Below, in pieces: positions 59,760 to 64,000 of a stretch of 64,000 nt of DNA (position 1 is the first letter of the stretch; each line of letters begins with the position of its first letter). The notes under the pieces are model-generated. The model was given only the letters and a program-made list of their open reading frames with translations. It ran no database searches and had not been told where the DNA came from. Both the position numbers and the translations under genes were made by a program. Source of the stretch: Parvibaculum sp963696585 (GTDB taxonomy: Bacteria > Pseudomonadota > Alphaproteobacteria > Parvibaculales > Parvibaculaceae); NCBI GenBank assembly GCA_963696585.1, contig CAVOKW010000043.1:1-64000 (forward strand), read 5' to 3'.

Positions 59760-60148
59760 GGGTCTTGTCCTTTCAGGGCATTGTTGAAGGCATCGGTTTC
59801 GCGACGCTCTTTCTTGGTCGGGCGCCCGGCACCATGTTCGCGCCGGGCGGGCGCGGCATTGACGGGCGCTTTGGCGGTTTCGGGGGGCGCGAGGTCTTCA
59901 TAGAGACGTTGCGCTTCGCTGGCGGGACCGCGTCGGGCGCCCGGCGCCAAGATGCGTATGACGCGGATATGATCGCCAAGCGGGAAGGTCAGCACGTCAC
60001 CCGGTTTGACGCTGCGCGCGGGTTTTGCCACACGCTCGCCATTGAGGCGGATGCGACCGCTCTCGACAAGGCTGGCTGCCAGGCCTCGGCTTTTGAGGAA
60101 GCGCGCGAACCAGAGCCAGCGATCCAGTCGCTGGACGACATCACCCAT
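59756..60148 (-). CDS. S4-domain RNA-binding protein (Hsp15-like)
   Basis: A 130-residue protein. The S4 domain QRLDRWLWFARFLKSRGLAA, then SGRIRLNGERVAKPARSVKPGD is at the start; a basic tail (GRPTKKERRETDAF) follows, as in Hsp15/HslR, which binds stalled 50S subunits. Start is ATG 60148; a TTG at 60166 would add 6 residues. Downstream of the helicase by 22 bp, likely the same operon. Confidence 0.88.
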   Translation of the reverse strand: MGDVVQRLDRWLWFARFLKSRGLAASLVESGRIRLNGERVAKPARSVKPGDVLTFPLGDHIRVIRILAPGARRGPASEAQRLYEDLAPPETAKAPVNAAPARREHGAGRPTKKERRETDAFNNALKGQDP

Positions 60149-60170
60149 GGCGTCGAGCTTCGGCAAGCGA

Positions 60171-63100
60171 CTACTTCCCGAGACCGCGCTCTTTCAGGAT
60201 GGCGAGCGCCGCAAAGGGTGAATCGGGATCGGGCTCGCGCCGATCAGGCTTGGGATCGCGATAGCCCTTGGAACCGCCTTTATCGCGATCCCGGTTGTTG
60301 TCGCGATTGTTCCTGTCGCGATTGTTCCTGTCGGGGGTGCCGCGATCCTCACGCTTGCGATCCCCCTCGCCCTTGGCGCGATGCGGCTTGTCGCGCTGTG
60401 GGTCTTTATGGGGGTCGCGCGCTTCAGCATGGCGCGGCGTCTGCTCGCCACGGGGCTCGGCTTTTTCGTCCGAACGGCGCTGATGACGGGCGTGCGCCGG
60501 GCGTTCAGTGGTGGTATGGGCCGCTGTGGCATCGGCGGGGGCGGCCTCGCCTGTGGCGGCGGCCTCGGGCTTGCGCATGTGACGGCGACGCGCGGGACGT
60601 TCGCCGGGCTGCGGCTTGTGGCGACGCACGGGCCGCCAGATTTCGAGCTCGACGGCTTCGGCAACGACGGCTTCGGCGCTGGGCGCGGCCTCGCTGACAG
60701 CTTCAACGGGGGCCTCAGCCGATGCCTGCGGTTGCGCCATCGATGAGGCAATGGTGGCTTCCCCAAGGGGGGCGTCTTCGGGCGCGCCCGCTTCGGTGAG
60801 GGCGTCGGTTGCCGCATCGGTTGTGGCGTCACTCTGGGCTTCAGCCTCACCTGAATTGCGGATGACGACTTCCAGGCCGGGCTTTGTCGCGGGGGCGGGT
60901 TCGGGCAGTCTGGGAATGATTTTTTCAAGCTGCGGGCGATAGCCAAGCCCCTTGAGCAGGCTTGCAAACTCTTCCCCCGAACACCCGACAAGCGACATCA
61001 TGTCGGGTGTCACGATAAAGCCACCGGCATAAACGCGATTGGCAATGACGGGACGAATGAGATCGGCGACACGTTCGAGCATGTCGATGCGCACGGCGCG
61101 CGACCCGCAGACGCGGAAGCCGAGCGATTCATAGAAACCGGCCGGGGCCGATGCATCGGCTGGCACGGAGGTCAGGCCCGGTGTTGGCGGCTGCGGCAGA
61201 TCCGCCAGCGGATCGGTGGCATTGCCTTCGGCATCCTTGCGGGTGAGCGCCCAGAGCGTCATCAGCAGACGGGCGGGCGCGGGCTTCAAAAGCGCGGGCA
61301 GGAAAATCGAATAGGCGCCAAAGCGCACGCCATGCTTGCGCAGCTGGCCGCGCGCGGCCTGATCGAGCGCCCGGATGTCTTCCGACACGGCGTCGCGACG
61401 CAGGGAGCCGAGATTTTCAACCAGACGAAAAGCAATGCCGCGTGCCAGGCCTTCAATGTCGGTCGCATCGCGCAGCGCGACAAGCGGGGCGAGCACGGTG
61501 GCGATATGCTGCTTCAGCCAGTTTTCCAGACGCGTCACAACGCCGTCACGGAAGGGGCCGGTCAATTCTTCGCCCGCAATCAACTCAAGGCGCGGATCGA
61601 GCGGCGCTTCAGACAGGCGCAACTGGGCGACAGGGCTGCCATCCCAGATCAGGCGACCATGTTCGGAGAGCGAAATCTCGCCATCGGCTGCGGCGGCCAG
61701 ACGCGCGGCGCGGGCGGCAATTTCCAGCGCCACGGCCTGTTCGGAGGCCGCACGCAGCACTTTTGCCTGTTCGCCTTCCGCTCGCGGATCGGGCACAAAC
61801 ACAAAACCATGCAGACGGCCGACAAATTCGCCCTCTACCAATACTTCGCCGTCCAGGTTTACCGCCGCCATAAGATCCTCGTTCTGGCGCAGACGTTTCA
61901 TGAGAATGCTGGTCCGCCGGTCAATGAACCTTTGGGTCAGCCGCTCATGCAGAGCGTCGGAGAGCCTATCCTCTATCGCACGCGCGCGCTCCTGCCAATG
62001 GACAGGATCATGCAGCCAATCGGATCGATTTGCCACATAGCTCCATGTCCGCACATGAGCAAGCCGCGCGGAGAGCGTGTCGATCTCACCTTCAGTGTGG
62101 TCAACACGGCTCAATTGGCCCGAAAGCCAGTCGTCAGGTATGCGCCTGTCGCCTTCCATGAGGAAGAGGTAAAGACGCGCCAGCAAAGTGGCATGATCGC
62201 CCGCCAAAGTCTTGCGGAAGTCTGGCACCTGGGCGACATCCCATAATTTGCGGATGGCTTGCGGATCTCGCGCATGATGTTGGATGTCGGGCTCGCGACT
62301 CATGCGGGTCAGGGCTTCGAGATCGGTTGCGACTTGCGCGCGCGCCAGACCCGGACGGGCGGGCGGCACCTCCAGCGAGGCCAGCAAGGCGGCAATGCTT
62401 GCAAATTGCAGGTCGGGATTGCGCCATTGGAGGACGTGATCGGAGTCGAATTGATGCTGTTCGATGCGCTCGATGACCTCGTCAGAGAGGGGGGAGGCGT
62501 CCCCTGTGATGCCGAATGTGCCGTCATTCATGTAGCGTCCGGCGCGTCCGGCAATCTGGGCGAGTTCTGATACGCGCAAGGGGCGATGCTCGCGGCCATC
62601 AAACTTCTCGGTGGCGGCGAAGGCAACATGATCGACATCCATGTTGAGGCCCATGCCGATGGCATCCGTGGCGACAAGAAAATCAACATCACCGGATTGA
62701 TAAAGCGCGACCTGGGCATTGCGCGTGCGTGGCGACAGCGCCCCCATGACGACGGCGGCGCCGCCGCGCTGGCGGCGAATGAGTTCGGCGAGGGCATAAA
62801 CCTCATCGGCTGAGAAGGCGACAATGGCGGAGCGCCGCGGCAGGCGGGTGAGCTTTCTGGAGCCGGTCCAGGTCAGTTCAGAAAAACGCGGGCGATTGAT
62901 GAAATGCGTGTCTGGCAACAACTTCTGGATGAGACCGCGCACCGTTTCGGAGCCAAGCATCATGGTTTCGTGCCGGCCGCGCGCATAAAGCAGGCGATCC
63001 GTGAATGTGTGGCCGCGCTCGCGATCGGCGGCGAGCTGAATTTCGTCAATTGCCAGAAAATCGACTTCAATCGAAAGCGGCATCGCCTCGACAGTGCAGA

Positions 63101-63407
63101 CAAAATATTTTGCGTCAGGCGGCAGGATGCGTTCCTCGCCGGTGATGAGGGCGACAGCACGCAGGCCCTTGATGCGGACAAGGCGGTCATAGACTTCGCG
63201 CGCCAGCAGGCGCAGCGGCAGGCCGATCATGCCCGTGGCATGGCCCATCATGCGGTCGATGGCGAGGTGGGTTTTGCCGGTATTGGTCGGCCCCAGAACC
63301 GCCGTGATGCGGCGGCGTTCATTGACGCGCCGGGCTGTTGCCGCGACGGCTGGCGGGCTGTCTGGGGAGGGCGGAAAACTTTGCATGATCAGGCGCACCA
63401 TCGGCAT
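60171..63407 (-). CDS. SUV3-like DEAD/DEAH-box RNA helicase with basic low-complexity tail
   Basis: A protein of about 1078 residues. The motor shows VLGPTNTGKTHLAIDRM (Walker A), FLAIDEIQLAADRERG (DEIQ form of motif II) and QIAGRAGRYMNDG (motif VI), a pattern of the mitochondrial SUV3 group of RNA helicases. A large C-terminal domain follows, and then from about residue 880 a low-complexity part rich in Ala, Glu, Arg and Asp (RNNRDRNNRDNNRDRDKGG). Likely acts in RNA turnover. Start uncertain: ATG 63407, 63401 or 63386. Confidence 0.88.
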   Translation of the reverse strand: MPMVRLIMQSFPPSPDSPPAVAATARRVNERRRITAVLGPTNTGKTHLAIDRMMGHATGMIGLPLRLLAREVYDRLVRIKGLRAVALITGEERILPPDAKYFVCTVEAMPLSIEVDFLAIDEIQLAADRERGHTFTDRLLYARGRHETMMLGSETVRGLIQKLLPDTHFINRPRFSELTWTGSRKLTRLPRRSAIVAFSADEVYALAELIRRQRGGAAVVMGALSPRTRNAQVALYQSGDVDFLVATDAIGMGLNMDVDHVAFAATEKFDGREHRPLRVSELAQIAGRAGRYMNDGTFGITGDASPLSDEVIERIEQHQFDSDHVLQWRNPDLQFASIAALLASLEVPPARPGLARAQVATDLEALTRMSREPDIQHHARDPQAIRKLWDVAQVPDFRKTLAGDHATLLARLYLFLMEGDRRIPDDWLSGQLSRVDHTEGEIDTLSARLAHVRTWSYVANRSDWLHDPVHWQERARAIEDRLSDALHERLTQRFIDRRTSILMKRLRQNEDLMAAVNLDGEVLVEGEFVGRLHGFVFVPDPRAEGEQAKVLRAASEQAVALEIAARAARLAAAADGEISLSEHGRLIWDGSPVAQLRLSEAPLDPRLELIAGEELTGPFRDGVVTRLENWLKQHIATVLAPLVALRDATDIEGLARGIAFRLVENLGSLRRDAVSEDIRALDQAARGQLRKHGVRFGAYSIFLPALLKPAPARLLMTLWALTRKDAEGNATDPLADLPQPPTPGLTSVPADASAPAGFYESLGFRVCGSRAVRIDMLERVADLIRPVIANRVYAGGFIVTPDMMSLVGCSGEEFASLLKGLGYRPQLEKIIPRLPEPAPATKPGLEVVIRNSGEAEAQSDATTDAATDALTEAGAPEDAPLGEATIASSMAQPQASAEAPVEAVSEAAPSAEAVVAEAVELEIWRPVRRHKPQPGERPARRRHMRKPEAAATGEAAPADATAAHTTTERPAHARHQRRSDEKAEPRGEQTPRHAEARDPHKDPQRDKPHRAKGEGDRKREDRGTPDRNNRDRNNRDNNRDRDKGGSKGYRDPKPDRREPDPDSPFAALAILKERGLGK
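60301..60330. repeat. Tandem 15-bp repeat in the helicase tail
   Basis: TCGCGATTGTTCCTG occurs twice in a row, coding the RNNRD-type repeats of the tail. A sixth-codon-like partial unit precedes it. In-frame (15 bp), so copy changes would not disturb the reading frame. Confidence 0.8.
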
Positions 63408-63730
63408 AAATGCCCCGACGTGCAAGCAGGGAAACAAACCACAAGATGTGGGGGGTTGGGGACTTGAGTGACGTTAAGGAAGGGGGTCGTTAACGAAGGG
63501 AATGGAGAACGAACGAATCGGGTCCGAATCGCTGACCGGGCTGTTTTCTGGCTTCGTTCACGGCTAAATCTTGTGGTTGGACAATGGGTTAAGCGGATTT
63601 CGCGTTAACCAATTGGCGCCGATCGACGCAACAAATGTGCGCTTTCCACCCCCCGGATCGCCTCTATAGTGGGGCCATTGAAATTGAAAACAGGCCAAAA
63701 CCCGCCAAGGGGGCCGTGGGGAGAGACATC
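63408..63730. other. Divergent region between helicase and acyl-CoA dehydrogenase genes
   Basis: 323 bp without a gene. A likely promoter for the right gene is TTTCCA (63643-63648), 16-bp spacer, TATAGT (63665-63670). TTAA pairs 12 bp apart occur at 63474-63493 and 63589-63608. No helicase promoter is clear. Confidence 0.45.
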
Positions 63731-64000
63731 ATGGATTTCACGATCCCGAAGGAGATTGCTTCCTATCTCGACGAGCTTGATGCCTTTATCGAAAAGGAGA
63801 TCAAGCCGCTCGAAAACGAGAATGACAATATCCGCTTTTTCGATCATCGCCGTGAACATGCGCGCACGGATTGGGACAATCAGGGTCTGCCGCGTCACGA
63901 CTGGGAAGAATTGCTGGGCGCGATGCGTCGGCGCGCCGACAAGGCCGGGCATTTGCGCTATGCGCTGCCGCGCGAATATGGCGGCAAGGATGGCACCAAT
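63731..64000 (+). CDS. Acyl-CoA dehydrogenase (5' end; rest off window)
   Basis: Open from ATG 63731 to the right edge, 90 residues starting MDFTIPKEIASYLDELDAFI. The N-terminal helix pattern and RYALPREYGGKDGTN fit an acyl-CoA dehydrogenase N-domain; the long insertion around FDHRREHARTDWDNQGLPRH fits the larger bacterial type. GGGGAGAG lies 6 bases upstream. Substrate cannot be told from this part. Confidence 0.87.
   Translation, partial: MDFTIPKEIASYLDELDAFIEKEIKPLENENDNIRFFDHRREHARTDWDNQGLPRHDWEELLGAMRRRADKAGHLRYALPREYGGKDGTN

Noticed and set aside
1..64000. CRISPR array, prophage or integrative element
   Set aside because: No regularly spaced repeats, cas genes, integrase or structural phage genes were found; the S24-type repressor stands alone.

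Overview
This 64-kb window is chromosomal DNA from an alphaproteobacterium, most likely of the order Hyphomicrobiales (Rhizobiales). The indications are high GC, the ethylmalonyl-CoA pathway genes mcd, ccr and ecm, a CarD with a long lysine/alanine/proline tail beside an RpoH gene with the LFFNLR signature, FdxA, an SUV3-type helicase, Coq4/Coq7 and Kef/TrkH potassium transporters. No rRNA, CRISPR array or prophage is visible. Species cannot be named from the sequence alone.

Region 1 (1-10.9 kb) is a C2/C4-assimilation block. etfB (cut by the left edge), a PduO-type cobalamin adenosyltransferase, a small twin-transmembrane protein and methylsuccinyl-CoA dehydrogenase lie on the minus strand. 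TrkH and a membrane protein follow. Crotonyl-CoA carboxylase/reductase and ethylmalonyl-CoA mutase then diverge from a shared 311-bp control region that carries two nearly identical 15-bp boxes. PduO would supply coenzyme B12 to the mutase, and ETF would accept electrons from Mcd.

Region 2 (11-24 kb) begins with a translationally coupled three-gene operon of unknown function: a small soluble protein, a polytopic membrane protein with a coiled-coil tail, and an exported vWA-fold protein. Housekeeping genes follow (AEC transporter, acyltransferase, gluQ, esterase, HNH protein, coq7, dsbB, YqaA). A TumE/TumA-like toxin-antitoxin pair sits directly upstream of tRNA-Leu(CAA). Then come TetR/coq4, an ArsC-like protein, a GNAT enzyme and TusA.

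Region 3 (24-44 kb) is rich in lipid and acyl-CoA metabolism: a truncated luciferase-like monooxygenase, two SDRs, an acyl-CoA ligase, hydrolases, SulP, an AGPS-like flavoenzyme with a diacylglycerol-kinase-like enzyme and GlpD, a Kef antiporter and a DmdC-type acyl-CoA dehydrogenase. It also holds an enoyl-CoA hydratase remnant, a PilZ protein and a GT9 glycosyltransferase. A small gene at 27.9 kb is preceded by a well-spaced sigma-54 promoter motif.

Region 4 (44-64 kb) contains a MacA/MacB-type exporter, a Baeyer-Villiger-type monooxygenase, a metallo-beta-lactamase-fold hydrolase and tRNA-Arg(CCU). An S24-type repressor that has lost both catalytic residues is separated from a LuxR-type regulator with a degenerate receiver domain by 781 bp of operator-rich DNA. 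Then come a nuclease homologue, an IS110-family element, an M48 lipoprotein protease whose 3' end is duplicated downstream, rpoH, carD, fdxA, a TerB-like protein, an S4 protein, the SUV3-like helicase, and the start of an acyl-CoA dehydrogenase cut by the right edge.
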